A DNA stretch of 64,000 nucleotides, from the NCBI RefSeq assembly GCF_023612255.1, contig NZ_CP063231.1, forward strand, positions 4,086,501 through 4,150,500, in the 5' to 3' direction. The position numbers and the translations under genes were made by a program. Positions 39,413 through 48,381 of the stretch are shown here, in pieces. The notes under the pieces were generated by a model. That model did not search any database, was not told where the DNA came from, and saw nothing but the letters and a program-made list of their open reading frames with translations. Position 1 is the first letter of the stretch, and each line of letters opens with the position of its first letter. This DNA comes from Luteibacter flocculans. GTDB taxonomy: Bacteria > Pseudomonadota > Gammaproteobacteria > Xanthomonadales > Rhodanobacteraceae.

Positions 39413-41326
39413 TCAGTCCTTCGGCGTCTTGTCCGCTGCCTGCGGCAGCCGGTAGCGCTGTTTGCCGTACGCCCAGCTCGGCCACAGCGCGTGCGCCAGC
39501 GCCACCTTTTCCAACTGCGGATCGACCGGCTGCGAATCGAGCTTCTCGCCTTCTACCGCGTAGTGATACTGCGCGGCAGGCTGGTTGGGACGCAGCACGA
39601 TGAGTGTGTCGTTCTTCAGATAACCGTAGTTGTCGCCGTACTGCATGATCGCGCGGTCGGGGTAACGCTGCGTGAGATCGGCACCGAGCATCGGATGCTC
39701 GCTGCTGATGCCGATCAGCGAGAGCAGCGTGGGCGCGAGGTCGACCTGACTGACGATGTGGTCGTCCTTCTTCACCGGCACGCCTGCACCGAGAATCAGC
39801 GCCGGGATATGGAAGTGACGCACCGGCACAAGACTCGCACCGAACACGCGCGCGTCGTGATCGGCCACGATGAGGAACACCGTGTGGTTCCAATACGGCG
39901 ACTGCTTCGCCTTTTCGAAGAAGCGCCCGATGGACCAGTCGGCATAGCGCACGGCGTTGGCGTTGCTGGCCGGGTCACCCTCCGGCTGGATGCGGCCCGC
40001 CGGGTATTCCCACGGCGTGTGATTCGAAACGGAGAACGCCACGGTGAGGGTCGGCTTGTCGCCGTCGTCGAGCAGCCGCTGGTGCAGTTCGTTGAACATG
40101 TCTTCGTCCGACGCGCCCCACGAACCGACGAATGCCGGCTTGGTCTTGAACGTGGCGCGATCGACGACTTCGTTGAAGCCGTTGCCGAAGAAGAACGAGC
40201 GCATGTTGTCGAAATGCGCCTCACCGCCGTAGAGGAAGCGGGTGTGATAACCGAACGTATCCAGCAGCGCGCCCAGGGTGAAGAAGTCGCGCTGGCTGCG
40301 CGGCAGTTTCAGCACCGCTTCGGCCGGCGTCGGCAAGAAGCCGGTCGTGACGGCTTCGAGGCCGCGCGCGCTGCGCGTGCCGGTGGCGTAGGTGCGCGTC
40401 AGCCACCAGCCTTCGTTCGACAGCTTGTCGAGTTCCGGCGTGTAACCCGCCCCGCCCAGGCTGCCGACGAACTGCGCGCCAAGGCTTTCTTCCAGAATGA
40501 TCACGAGGTTAAGCGGCTTGTCGCCCTGCCGCGTCGCCTGCTGGCGATGGAGGCTCGGGTATTGCGGATCCAGCGGCGCGCCGTCGAATCCGGCGGACGC
40601 TCGGACGATCGACTGCATCTCGTCTTCCGGCATCTTGCCGTACACGGCCGACGCCGAACGCTCGTTGCCGAGTGCGATGGCCGCATTGAGTACGTTGTAG
40701 AGCGAGTTCAGCGGCAGCGAGTTGACCATCGCGTCGTTGGTGAACGCGACCTGCGACGCATTCAAGGGACGATGCTGCAAGGTGCCGCGACCGGCAAGGA
40801 ACAGCGCGACGAAGGCCAGCACCGTCGCCACCGGGCGCATCCAGCCGCGCATCGGTCGCGCGTCGGGGCGCCGTGTCGGCAACAGGCGGAAGCCCAGCCA
40901 CCCGAACAAGGCGAATGCAATCAGGCCGGCACCGACGGAGAGCTTGTAGCCGTGCCAGAGCATGGCCAACACTTCGTTGGGGCTCGTGAGGTATTCGAAC
41001 CAGAGACGGTTGGGTCGGGTGTCGTACTCGATCATGAACTGCGGCGTCGACACTTCCAGCAGGACGAACGCCAGCCACCAGAAGCGCAACCACCACGCCG
41101 CGATGCGCGTGGGCCATGCGCGGTGCCCCAGCCAGGGGGAAAGCAAGGCCGGCCAAGCCACGACCATCGCCACCAGCGAGAGATCGATGCGCCAGCCGCC
41201 GAGAAGGATGGGCCAGAGGCCGCCGGCATCGTGGACGCGGGTCCACTGCCAGAGCGAAAGACCGACGCGCGACAGCGTCAGGAACACGAGGGTGGCGACG
41301 ATGAAGCGCCAGGTAAGCTTGCGCAC
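39413..41326 (-). CDS. LTA-synthase-type sulfatase-fold transferase
   Basis: 637 aa inner-membrane protein. About five N-terminal helices cover residues 5-190. The periplasmic sulfatase-like domain begins LNLVIILEESLGAQFVG with the metal-binding Glu, and TYATGTRSARGLEAV holds the candidate catalytic Thr (Thr315 or Thr317). NHTPWEY and IVADHDARVFG complete the metal site. In gram-negatives this family transfers phosphoglycerol or phosphoethanolamine to glycans or lipids (OpgB-like). The next plus-strand gene lies 417 bp away across the MITE-like element. Confidence 0.88.
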   Translation of the reverse strand: MRKLTWRFIVATLVFLTLSRVGLSLWQWTRVHDAGGLWPILLGGWRIDLSLVAMVVAWPALLSPWLGHRAWPTRIAAWWLRFWWLAFVLLEVSTPQFMIEYDTRPNRLWFEYLTSPNEVLAMLWHGYKLSVGAGLIAFALFGWLGFRLLPTRRPDARPMRGWMRPVATVLAFVALFLAGRGTLQHRPLNASQVAFTNDAMVNSLPLNSLYNVLNAAIALGNERSASAVYGKMPEDEMQSIVRASAGFDGAPLDPQYPSLHRQQATRQGDKPLNLVIILEESLGAQFVGSLGGAGYTPELDKLSNEGWWLTRTYATGTRSARGLEAVTTGFLPTPAEAVLKLPRSQRDFFTLGALLDTFGYHTRFLYGGEAHFDNMRSFFFGNGFNEVVDRATFKTKPAFVGSWGASDEDMFNELHQRLLDDGDKPTLTVAFSVSNHTPWEYPAGRIQPEGDPASNANAVRYADWSIGRFFEKAKQSPYWNHTVFLIVADHDARVFGASLVPVRHFHIPALILGAGVPVKKDDHIVSQVDLAPTLLSLIGISSEHPMLGADLTQRYPDRAIMQYGDNYGYLKNDTLIVLRPNQPAAQYHYAVEGEKLDSQPVDPQLEKVALAHALWPSWAYGKQRYRLPQAADKTPKD

Positions 41327-41395
41327 GATGCGGGTCCGGCTGGGGCGCGGCGGCCGCCACGCGTGGAAGGCGTCATGTTACAGCCCCGAGACTTA

Positions 41396-41681
41396 AGGAT
41401 GCTCTGAATAAGTTCTCGCAAGCGCCATGACGTCAGGAAGGGTCGCCAAGGTGGCTGCGTCGCGCCGGGAAGGGTGGTTCCCTTGTCAAGCGACGCGGGC
41501 GCCTTGGCGGCCTATGACGTCACCCTAACCTTTTGTTTTTATGCGTGAGGGCCGAGCCTGTCTGTCCGCAGTTCTTCGGTGCGCCGGCTCGACAGACGGC
41601 CAGTCTGCCTTCGCCGACGCCCCTGTGATCTGCGAACAGACAGGCTCGGTGGCGCTTGCGATAACTTGTTCAGAGCATCCT
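41396..41681. mobile_element. MITE-like element with nested inverted repeats
   Basis: Terminal inverted repeats of 30 bp at 41397-41426 (GGATGCTCTGAATAAGTT...) and 41651-41680 match at 28 of 30 positions. Inside are two more structures: a long imperfect hairpin at 41427-41525, whose arms both carry the palindrome TGACGTCA, and a 20-bp inverted repeat (19/20) at 41552-41571 and 41630-41649 enclosing a small stem at 41593-41607. No transposase is encoded. TA dinucleotides flank the ends but a target-site duplication is not secure. The element fills the gap between the LTA-type gene and the yrbL-like gene, and its right end is 63 bp before the latter's start. Confidence 0.75.
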
Positions 41682-41743
41682 CTACACTGGTCGTTCTTTG
41701 GACAACTTACGGCGGCCTTTCAGGCGCCGCACGAGGAAACACG

Positions 41744-42388
41744 ATGTTCAGACTGGCCGAGGCCACGCCGATCGCCACCGGGCACGTCCGCGAGGTGTAT
41801 CAGCACCCGGACGACGAAAACCTGCTGATCAAGGTGATTGCCAGCGCATCCATCGAAGAACGCTGGAACAAGGCGCCCTGGTACCGCCGCATGGCGCGCA
41901 GCGGACCGTACAAGGACTTCGTACGCGAGTTTCGTGAATACGTCACCGGCATCTACGTGGGCGGCTACGCCACCTCGCCGATCGCGCGCGTGGTGGGCCT
42001 CGAGATGACCGACATCGGCCTGGGCCAGATCGTGGAGAAGGTGCGCACGCCGGATGGCCGGCTGGCGCCGACGCTGCACGACTGGGTCAAGGCGGAAGGT
42101 TTTACGGCGCACACGCAGGCGGAACTGGACGCGTTCTACGCGCGGCTCCTCTCGCACAACACCATCGCGGCCGACCTGCACGCGTGGAACGTGGTCTACG
42201 GCGAGGACTCGCGTGGCGGGCCGCGCCTGATCATGATCGACGGCTTCGGCGAGAAGAACATCATTCCCCATTGCTCCATGAGCCGTTCGCACAACGCGTC
42301 GCGCACGAAGAAGAAATACGAGCGCATGCTGCGCCGAACGAAGGCCGATGCGCCTGCCGGGAGTCAGGCGTCGCGCCAGGGTTCCTGA
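41744..42388 (+). CDS. YrbL-like kinase-fold protein
   Basis: 214 aa from ATG 41744, after ACGAGGAAA about 8 bases upstream; the frame stays open into the MITE-like element but those codons are not credible. The N-terminus LAEATPIATGHVREVYQHPDDENLLIKVI resembles the nucleotide loop and Lys of kinase folds, and IAADLHAWNVVYGED resembles the catalytic loop. E. coli YrbL is a PhoP/BasR-regulated protein of unknown function with the same pattern. The LTA-type and ArnT-like envelope genes on either side fit an envelope-stress context. Confidence 0.8.
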   Translation: MFRLAEATPIATGHVREVYQHPDDENLLIKVIASASIEERWNKAPWYRRMARSGPYKDFVREFREYVTGIYVGGYATSPIARVVGLEMTDIGLGQIVEKVRTPDGRLAPTLHDWVKAEGFTAHTQAELDAFYARLLSHNTIAADLHAWNVVYGEDSRGGPRLIMIDGFGEKNIIPHCSMSRSHNASRTKKKYERMLRRTKADAPAGSQASRQGS

Positions 42389-42398
42389 CGCGACGCCT
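42366..42398. terminator. Hairpin between converging yrbL-like and glycosyltransferase genes
   Basis: A perfect 10-bp stem (AGGCGTCGCG / CGCGACGCCT) with a 13-base loop that contains the yrbL-like stop. It lies in the 15-bp gap between converging genes and could end transcripts from both sides, though no T-run is present. Confidence 0.4.
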
Positions 42399-42403
42399 CG
42401 AAC

Positions 42404-44095
42404 CTACCGCGGTGTGGCGGAAGGCACGCAGTCCGGTTTCGAAGCGTCGGCCGGCAGCAGCGCGAAGCGCGTGCGATTGGCGATGCCCAGCGGCACGACC
42501 TTGTCCTTGACGACGCAGTCGTCGAAGGCTTCCTCGTTGACGAGCAGCCAGCGATGAGCCGGATCGTCGTGCTGCCAGGCGCGGGCTGCGCGCAGCTGCA
42601 AGGCGGAATCGCGCGCAAAGCCGAATTCCGTCACGGGGCGGCGTGCCTGGTAGAGCAGCTCTTCGCGCCACGCCACGAGACCTAGTTGCCCCGACGGACC
42701 GATCGCGGCATCCGCCTCCTGCATCAGTTGCCGCGTGGACTGGTTCGCATCCAGTAATGGATAGGTACCCAGCGGCCAGATGATCCACGCCAGCGCCATG
42801 CCGCCGAGCAGCGCGGCGACACCACGGCGCGGCCGGAACACCAGCGCCGACAGCAGGAACCCCGTCCCCACGGCGATCACGCACCACCACAGGGCCTCCC
42901 CGTGGCCGGGCAGCTCATAGCCTTGAGCAATGCGCTGCGCCGCTGCAGGCGCCTTGGTCAGGGCCCAGGTGCCGGCGCCAGCGAATACCGCGGCACAGGC
43001 CACAGCGATCCAGAAGCTGGCACGCGGCAGCCAGCGCGTCTTGAGCAAGTCCACCAAGTACGGCGCCATCGCCAGAGCCAGCATGGGCAGCGCGGGCAGG
43101 ATGTAGATCTCGCGCTTGCCGCGCGGGATGGAGAAAAACACGAGCACCAGCACGAACCAGATCAGCGGCATCCATACCCGCGGATCGCGCAGGCGCAACG
43201 CTTCGCGCCAGCGCGGCACCAGGAAGGGAATCAGCAGCCAGGTGGGAATCCACTGGCGCAGGATCACCAGCAGGAAGAACCACGGTTTTTCCTCGTGCTG
43301 CCACGAATTCGCGTAGCGCTCGGCGGTCTGGCGGAACAGGATGTCATGCACATAGGCCAGGTATTCCGGCGTCCGCAGTCCGTAGGCGGCGCTCAGCATC
43401 GGCACCAGCCACAGCGCGATGGCGAGCAGGAAGGCCAGCGCACCGCCGGCCCAGCGCCAGCCGTCGCCCCGCGTGACCGTCACGCCCGGCCACTGGCGTA
43501 CCCGCAGCAGCACGTAGGGCAGCAGCATCAGCAGGGCGATCACGCCCACGCCCTTGGTAATAACGCCGAGACCGGCCGCGAAACAGCCCAACCAGTACAT
43601 GCGCCAGTTCGGCCCACGCAGGCAATGCAGCAGGATGCCGGTGTTGGCCAGCGTGATCCAGAACAGGTTCAGCGGGTCGATCTGCGCGTGCTTGACCACG
43701 TCCACGAACTGCATGGTCGCCAGCACGAGGGTGGCGGCCACCATGCCCGTGCGCGCATTCCAGAGGCGACGGCCGAGATGCCAGACGAGCGCCAGCGTGC
43801 CCAGGCCGGACAGCAGCGAGGTCAGCAGGAACGCACCGCGCCAGCCACCGGTCAGCCACATCCAGAAGGCTTCGGTCCACATCAGCACCGGCGGCTTGTC
43901 CGAATACAGCTCCATGCCCCGGTGAGGAAACAGCCATTGGCCGGATTCGAGCATCTGACGCGCGACCAGGGCGAAGCGCGGTTCGTCGGGCGGCCAGGGG
44001 TCGCGCAGGCCGATGCCTGCCGCAAGCACGGCCAGGGCGATGAGCATGAACCAGCCGAATTCGCGGCGCAGGGAACGGTCGTCGGGAGCTAGCAT
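42404..44095 (-). CDS. ArnT-like glycosyltransferase (GT39/GT83 family)
   Basis: 563 aa inner-membrane protein with about twelve helices. The first periplasmic loop carries WPPDEPRFALVARQMLESG, the acidic motif of ArnT/PMT-like enzymes, followed by YSDKPPVLMW. IPRGKREIYILPALPML is the second conserved block. Such enzymes transfer sugars from undecaprenyl-phosphate carriers to lipid A or other acceptors in the periplasm. With no arn genes nearby, transfer of aminoarabinose is not proven. Confidence 0.87.
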   Translation of the reverse strand: MLAPDDRSLRREFGWFMLIALAVLAAGIGLRDPWPPDEPRFALVARQMLESGQWLFPHRGMELYSDKPPVLMWTEAFWMWLTGGWRGAFLLTSLLSGLGTLALVWHLGRRLWNARTGMVAATLVLATMQFVDVVKHAQIDPLNLFWITLANTGILLHCLRGPNWRMYWLGCFAAGLGVITKGVGVIALLMLLPYVLLRVRQWPGVTVTRGDGWRWAGGALAFLLAIALWLVPMLSAAYGLRTPEYLAYVHDILFRQTAERYANSWQHEEKPWFFLLVILRQWIPTWLLIPFLVPRWREALRLRDPRVWMPLIWFVLVLVFFSIPRGKREIYILPALPMLALAMAPYLVDLLKTRWLPRASFWIAVACAAVFAGAGTWALTKAPAAAQRIAQGYELPGHGEALWWCVIAVGTGFLLSALVFRPRRGVAALLGGMALAWIIWPLGTYPLLDANQSTRQLMQEADAAIGPSGQLGLVAWREELLYQARRPVTEFGFARDSALQLRAARAWQHDDPAHRWLLVNEEAFDDCVVKDKVVPLGIANRTRFALLPADASKPDCVPSATPR

Positions 44096-44296
44096 GAGGA
44101 CGTCGAGGCCAGGGATCGGGCGATCGTAGCGGAAGGGTCGCCCCTCTGCCCTACCGTGGCCTTAGGAAATCGTCGGCGGTCATTTCAATTTTCCGTCGCT
44201 GAGACGTCTAAGGGGTTCGCCGGTGCGGAAATCGGCGTTCGTCCCTGCCCGTACGGGCGTCGATTTCCCACCGTGCGACCATCAGCTACAGACACC

Positions 44297-44860
44297 ATGA
44301 ACGCGGTCAGGCAACCCATGGATCCCACCGAAGCAGGCGCTCCGCCCGACGGCACCCGTGCCGCACAGGTGGTCGCCCTCTTCCGCGAGCACAACGCGGC
44401 GCTCGTCGCCTTCCTGCGAGCGCGGCTCAATTCACATGCCGATGCTCAGGAGGTGGCGCAGGAGGTTTATCTCAAGCTGCTCTCGCTGAAAGAGAGCACG
44501 GTGATCGACTCGCCCCGCGCCTTCCTGTTTCGGGCCGCGTCCAATCTGGCCGTGGATCGCCTGCGCATGCGCAACGTGCGTGCCGCGGCGCCACCCGATC
44601 CGGACGACGATGCATGGCACGCGACCCCGATGCCGGAGCAACACGCCTCGGCGCTCGAACAATGGCGGGATCTGCACCTTGCGCTGGACGAACTGCCCCC
44701 CAAGACCAGCCGCGCTTTCGTCATGCACGTGATCGACGGCCGCGACTTCAGCGCCATTGCAGCTGAGATGAACCTCAGCGAGCGCATGGTGCGCTACCAC
44801 GTCGGCAATGCCCTGGCGCATTGCCGTGACCGCCGCGATCGCGCGGAGAGCCCTGAATGA
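44297..44860 (+). CDS. ECF sigma factor, FecI-like
   Basis: 187 aa from ATG 44297; ATG 44318 is possible. Region 2 (VVALFREHNAALVAFLRARLNSHADAQEVAQEVYLKLL, then PRAFLFRAASNLAVDRLR) and region 4 (LHLALDELPPKTSRAFVMHVIDGRDFSAIAAEMNLSERMVRYHVGNAL) are complete. It directs transcription of the receptor gene two genes down when released by FecR. The sequence ACGTCTAAGG about 90 bp upstream (CGTC at 44205) could be part of an ECF-type -10, suggesting autoregulation, but no matching -35 was fixed. Confidence 0.9.
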   Translation: MNAVRQPMDPTEAGAPPDGTRAAQVVALFREHNAALVAFLRARLNSHADAQEVAQEVYLKLLSLKESTVIDSPRAFLFRAASNLAVDRLRMRNVRAAAPPDPDDDAWHATPMPEQHASALEQWRDLHLALDELPPKTSRAFVMHVIDGRDFSAIAAEMNLSERMVRYHVGNALAHCRDRRDRAESPE

Positions 44861-45879
44861 CCACGACGTTGCCTTTCGACCGGCAGATCGAACATACCGC
44901 CGCCGACTGGTGGGTACGCCTTCGCGATCCCGCCCTGCCGGAACACGCCCTGCTGGAATGGAGTGACTGGCTGGAAGCCGACGCCCGCCACGCCGAGGCC
45001 TTCGAGCGCGCGTGCGCGCTGGCCGAGGCCGCAGCGTCCATGGATGCCGCGAGCCGGCGCGCCTTCGTCGCTCGCTTCGCTCCCGCCGGCCCGGCGCACA
45101 GTACCCGGCCGCGGCGCACATGGTTTGCGTGGAGTGCCGCCGCGGCGGTAACCCTCGTGGCGCTTGGCGCCGGCCTGTTCCTGACGCTGCGGCCTGGTAC
45201 CACGGACGCGCCGCGCCAGTACGCCAGCCAACGTGCCGCACACCGCGACATCGAACTGCCCGACGGCTCCAGCATCGAGCTGGGTGGGGCCACGTCGGTG
45301 GTGGCGCGCTACGGCCGCGACGAGCGCGCCGTGGACCTCGAAACGGGCGAGGCGTTCTTCCGCGTGGCGCACGCCGAGCGGCCGTTCGTCGTCAATGCCG
45401 GGCCGCTGCGTATCCGCGACCTGGGCACCGCGTTCAACGTGCGGCGCACGGGCGATCGCGTGATCGTGGCCGTGACGGAAGGCCGCGTGCGCGTGTCGCC
45501 CCTCGCTGCACAGGGGGATGCCGGCACGATAGAGTTGGGTGCCGGTCGCGAAGTCTCGTTCGATCCCGAGACGCAGGCCATGCACATCCTCGACATCGAT
45601 CCAGCGACCGCCACGGCGTGGCGCGGCCATCGCCTCGAATTCGTCAATGAGCCGCTGTCCTCGGTGATCGACAACGTGAACCGCTACAGCGCACGGCCGA
45701 TCCGCCTGGCCGACCCCGGCCTCGGCAAACTGACGTTTACGGGCACGGTGGAGGTCGATACCATCGACAGCTGGGTATCCGCGTTGCCGCGGGTATTCCC
45801 GCTTCGCGTCCACGCCTATCCCGACCGGCTGGAACTCGCACGCCAGACGACGATGGCGCGGGGAGCCCGGCCACACTGA
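44857..45879 (+). CDS. FecR-type anti-sigma / signal transducer
   Basis: 340 aa, overlapping the sigma gene by 4 bp (ATGA). The N-terminal cytosolic domain (TAADWWVRLRDPALPEHALLEWSDWLEADARHAEAFER) binds the sigma factor. A single helix (WSAAAAVTLVALGAGLFLTL, about residues 90-110) leads to the periplasmic FecR domain (IELPDGSSIELGGATSVVARY). A C-terminal STN-like piece (RLEFVNEPLSSVIDNVNRYS) contacts the receptor's N-terminal domain. It carries the signal from the loaded receptor to the sigma factor. Confidence 0.92.
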   Translation: MTTTLPFDRQIEHTAADWWVRLRDPALPEHALLEWSDWLEADARHAEAFERACALAEAAASMDAASRRAFVARFAPAGPAHSTRPRRTWFAWSAAAAVTLVALGAGLFLTLRPGTTDAPRQYASQRAAHRDIELPDGSSIELGGATSVVARYGRDERAVDLETGEAFFRVAHAERPFVVNAGPLRIRDLGTAFNVRRTGDRVIVAVTEGRVRVSPLAAQGDAGTIELGAGREVSFDPETQAMHILDIDPATATAWRGHRLEFVNEPLSSVIDNVNRYSARPIRLADPGLGKLTFTGTVEVDTIDSWVSALPRVFPLRVHAYPDRLELARQTTMARGARPH

Positions 45880-45912
45880 AAGAACGACTTGGGGCCGCAG
45901 GTCTTGCCGTAC

Positions 45913-48378
45913 ATGTTTCGCGGGCGCCGGCGCGTACTCACCGGCGCACTCGCGCTGGTGCTCGCTCTCGGCAGCGCTGAAGCGGCGGTGCCCGAAAGCC
46001 CTGACGGCGGCACATCGCTACCCATCCCGTTTTCGATCGCTCCCCAGCCGCTGGCCACGGCGCTGCTGGCCTGGGGCAAGCAGACCAACGTGCAGGTACT
46101 CACGGCGTCCGGCGCCATCGCGAACTGGCGCTCGGGTGGCGCCAGCGGCCTGCTGACGCCGAACGCGGCGCTCGACGAACTGCTGCAGGGCACCGACCTG
46201 GAGCGGGAGTCCTACGACACCCGAACCGTGGTCGTTCGCCAGCGGCAGAAGCCCGGCAACGCTACCCCCGCTCCCGCAGACCCTGCCGAAGCCTTCGACC
46301 CCACCACCATCGTCCCGCTCGCTACGGTGGACGTGCAGGGCCTCGTATCGGAAACCGCGTTCAAGGCCGACACCACACGCACCGTGACGCGCGGCGAGGC
46401 ACACCTCAGCGATGTTCCGCAGTCGGTCACCGTGCTCACGCGTGAGGTGATCGAGTCGCAGCAGGCGGTGGATATCGGTGACGTCGCTCGCTACGTCGCG
46501 GGCGTGCAATACGTGGACGGCTACGGCGGCTCGCCGTTGTTCCTGATCCGCGGCTTCGACGCCGGTCATGGCATGACGGACGGCATGCCCAACGGCATCG
46601 CGCGCACGGAAGATCTGCCGCCATTGATCGGCATCGAACGTGTCGAAGTGCTGCGCGGGCCGGAAGCGATCCTCGGCGACGCGTCGCAGAACAACAATTT
46701 TGGCGGATCGATCAATGTGGTGATGAAGCGTCCGCAGGCGGACACCGTGCGTACGCTCACCTATTCGCTGGGCGAGTACGACGGCGCACGACTCGGCGTG
46801 GATCTTGCCGGTACCGCGTCGAAAGATGGCGCCGTGACCTATCGCCTGGTGGCCGCCGGGCAACGTGGCGAGAAGACGCCTCAAGGCGACGGCGGTGGTC
46901 GCGGTGCCTATCTCGCTCCATCGTTGGCGTGGCAAGGCGATCGGACTCACGTGATGGGCGGCCTGGAGTACGTGGACAACCGCGTGCCCGGTCCGGAGCA
47001 CAGCGTGCTGCTTGGTCCCGGCGTATCCACCGCCTTGCGCCCGGGCACGTCGCTGGGCGGCGGGTCGGACATTTCCACGTTCCGCACGACACGCGCGGTG
47101 TTCGAGCTGGACCACGATTTCGTCAACGACTGGACCTTCCACAGCCAGGGCCAGTACGTGCGCCAGCGCAGTGACGGACGCAGCCAGTCCTTCATCGCGG
47201 GTGCTTTTCCGGGCGCGCTGGATGCCGTGGCCCGCACCTTCCGCTACTCGGGCAACTACTGGACCTGGCAGAACGATTTCAGCACCAGCTTTCACCATGG
47301 CAACGTCACGCATGCCGTGTTGGTGGGTCTGGACCTTGCGCGCACCCACGCGGGCGACGGCGGCAGTGGCAGCATCGTGGAGGCCAGTTCCCAGACCGCC
47401 GACCTCGATCGCGACGCCGTCATCGTCACGCGGCCGCTGGCCTTCGGCCTGCGCAGGGGTGACGACAGTGCACCCAAGGTGTCCCTGCTGGCAGTACCCG
47501 CGAGCACCACGGTGCAGAACCTGGGCGGCTCGTGGCAGACCAACGCCGGTCTGTATCTGCAGGACCAGATCGCCATCGGCGACCGTTGGAACGTGTTGGC
47601 CGCAGTGCGCCGAACGCGTTACCAGCTGGACACGCGCTGGCAAGACGGCTCGCCGCGACGCGTGCGCGAAGCCCGTTGGATTCCGAAGCTTGGCGTGGTC
47701 TACAAGGTGTCGCCGGAGATCTCGCTCTACGCGGACTCGTCGACTGGCTTTCAACCCGATCCCCTGCTGGGCAAGGACGGCCAGCCGTTGCCCGTCGCGA
47801 CCTCGCGGCAGATCGAAGTGGGCGGCAAGTTCGATCTGTTCGACCAGCGCGCACGACTCACGGCGGCGCTCTATCGCATCCGCGTCGATCACAGCGTCGA
47901 TCTGGTGTCGCCCGAGCCACCCTTCTTTGCCACGCCGGGCCCGGGGCAGACCAATCGCGGCCTCGAGGTGGAGTTCGCCGGGCAGGTGGCACCGGGGCTG
48001 GATGTACTGGCGAGCCTGACCGAAGCGCGCACCCACAACAACGACGATACCCGCGCCACCGGTGCGCCGAAGCATCAGGCAGCCGTCTGGGCGAGCTACC
48101 GATTCGGCGACGGCTCGATGAAGCCGTGGGGTGTCGCCGCGGGCGTGCTGGCGCGCAGCCGCAGCCTTGGCCGCACGAGTGCGGACGGCGTCTACTTCGG
48201 CATTCCCGGCCAGGCCAGCGTGGAAACGAACGTTTCCCGTTACGGCAGCAACTGGCGAGTGACGCTCGGGGTCAAGAACCTGTTTGCGCGCACGCTGTAC
48301 GCCGTCAACTTCGACGAGACCTTCGTGCCGATTCGCCAGGGCCGCGTGGTGCTGCTCACGGGTACCTACAACTTCTGA
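45913..48378 (+). CDS. TonB-dependent siderophore receptor with signalling domain
   Basis: 821 aa from ATG 45913, chosen because the signal peptide (MFRGRRRVLTGALALVLALG) begins there; a TTG at 45889 also fits the frame. The N-terminal STN domain (FSIAPQPLATALLAWGKQTNVQVL, about residues 45-110) marks it as a transducer that talks to FecR. The plug follows (LSDVPQSVTVLTREVIESQ), then the 22-strand barrel ending in Phe. Only 33 bp separate it from the fecR-like gene. No siderophore synthesis genes are in the window, so it probably imports a foreign siderophore. Confidence 0.92.
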   Translation: MFRGRRRVLTGALALVLALGSAEAAVPESPDGGTSLPIPFSIAPQPLATALLAWGKQTNVQVLTASGAIANWRSGGASGLLTPNAALDELLQGTDLERESYDTRTVVVRQRQKPGNATPAPADPAEAFDPTTIVPLATVDVQGLVSETAFKADTTRTVTRGEAHLSDVPQSVTVLTREVIESQQAVDIGDVARYVAGVQYVDGYGGSPLFLIRGFDAGHGMTDGMPNGIARTEDLPPLIGIERVEVLRGPEAILGDASQNNNFGGSINVVMKRPQADTVRTLTYSLGEYDGARLGVDLAGTASKDGAVTYRLVAAGQRGEKTPQGDGGGRGAYLAPSLAWQGDRTHVMGGLEYVDNRVPGPEHSVLLGPGVSTALRPGTSLGGGSDISTFRTTRAVFELDHDFVNDWTFHSQGQYVRQRSDGRSQSFIAGAFPGALDAVARTFRYSGNYWTWQNDFSTSFHHGNVTHAVLVGLDLARTHAGDGGSGSIVEASSQTADLDRDAVIVTRPLAFGLRRGDDSAPKVSLLAVPASTTVQNLGGSWQTNAGLYLQDQIAIGDRWNVLAAVRRTRYQLDTRWQDGSPRRVREARWIPKLGVVYKVSPEISLYADSSTGFQPDPLLGKDGQPLPVATSRQIEVGGKFDLFDQRARLTAALYRIRVDHSVDLVSPEPPFFATPGPGQTNRGLEVEFAGQVAPGLDVLASLTEARTHNNDDTRATGAPKHQAAVWASYRFGDGSMKPWGVAAGVLARSRSLGRTSADGVYFGIPGQASVETNVSRYGSNWRVTLGVKNLFARTLYAVNFDETFVPIRQGRVVLLTGTYNF

Positions 48379-48381
48379 TCG

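Noticed and set aside
39095-41407. 770-aa open frame on the plus strand
   Set aside because: Antisense to the LTA-synthase-type gene and the W/G-repeat gene; no recognisable protein features.
41579-41743. Extended start of the yrbL-like gene inside the MITE-like element
   Set aside because: The frame is open, but the added residues look random and the ATG at 41744 has a proper RBS.
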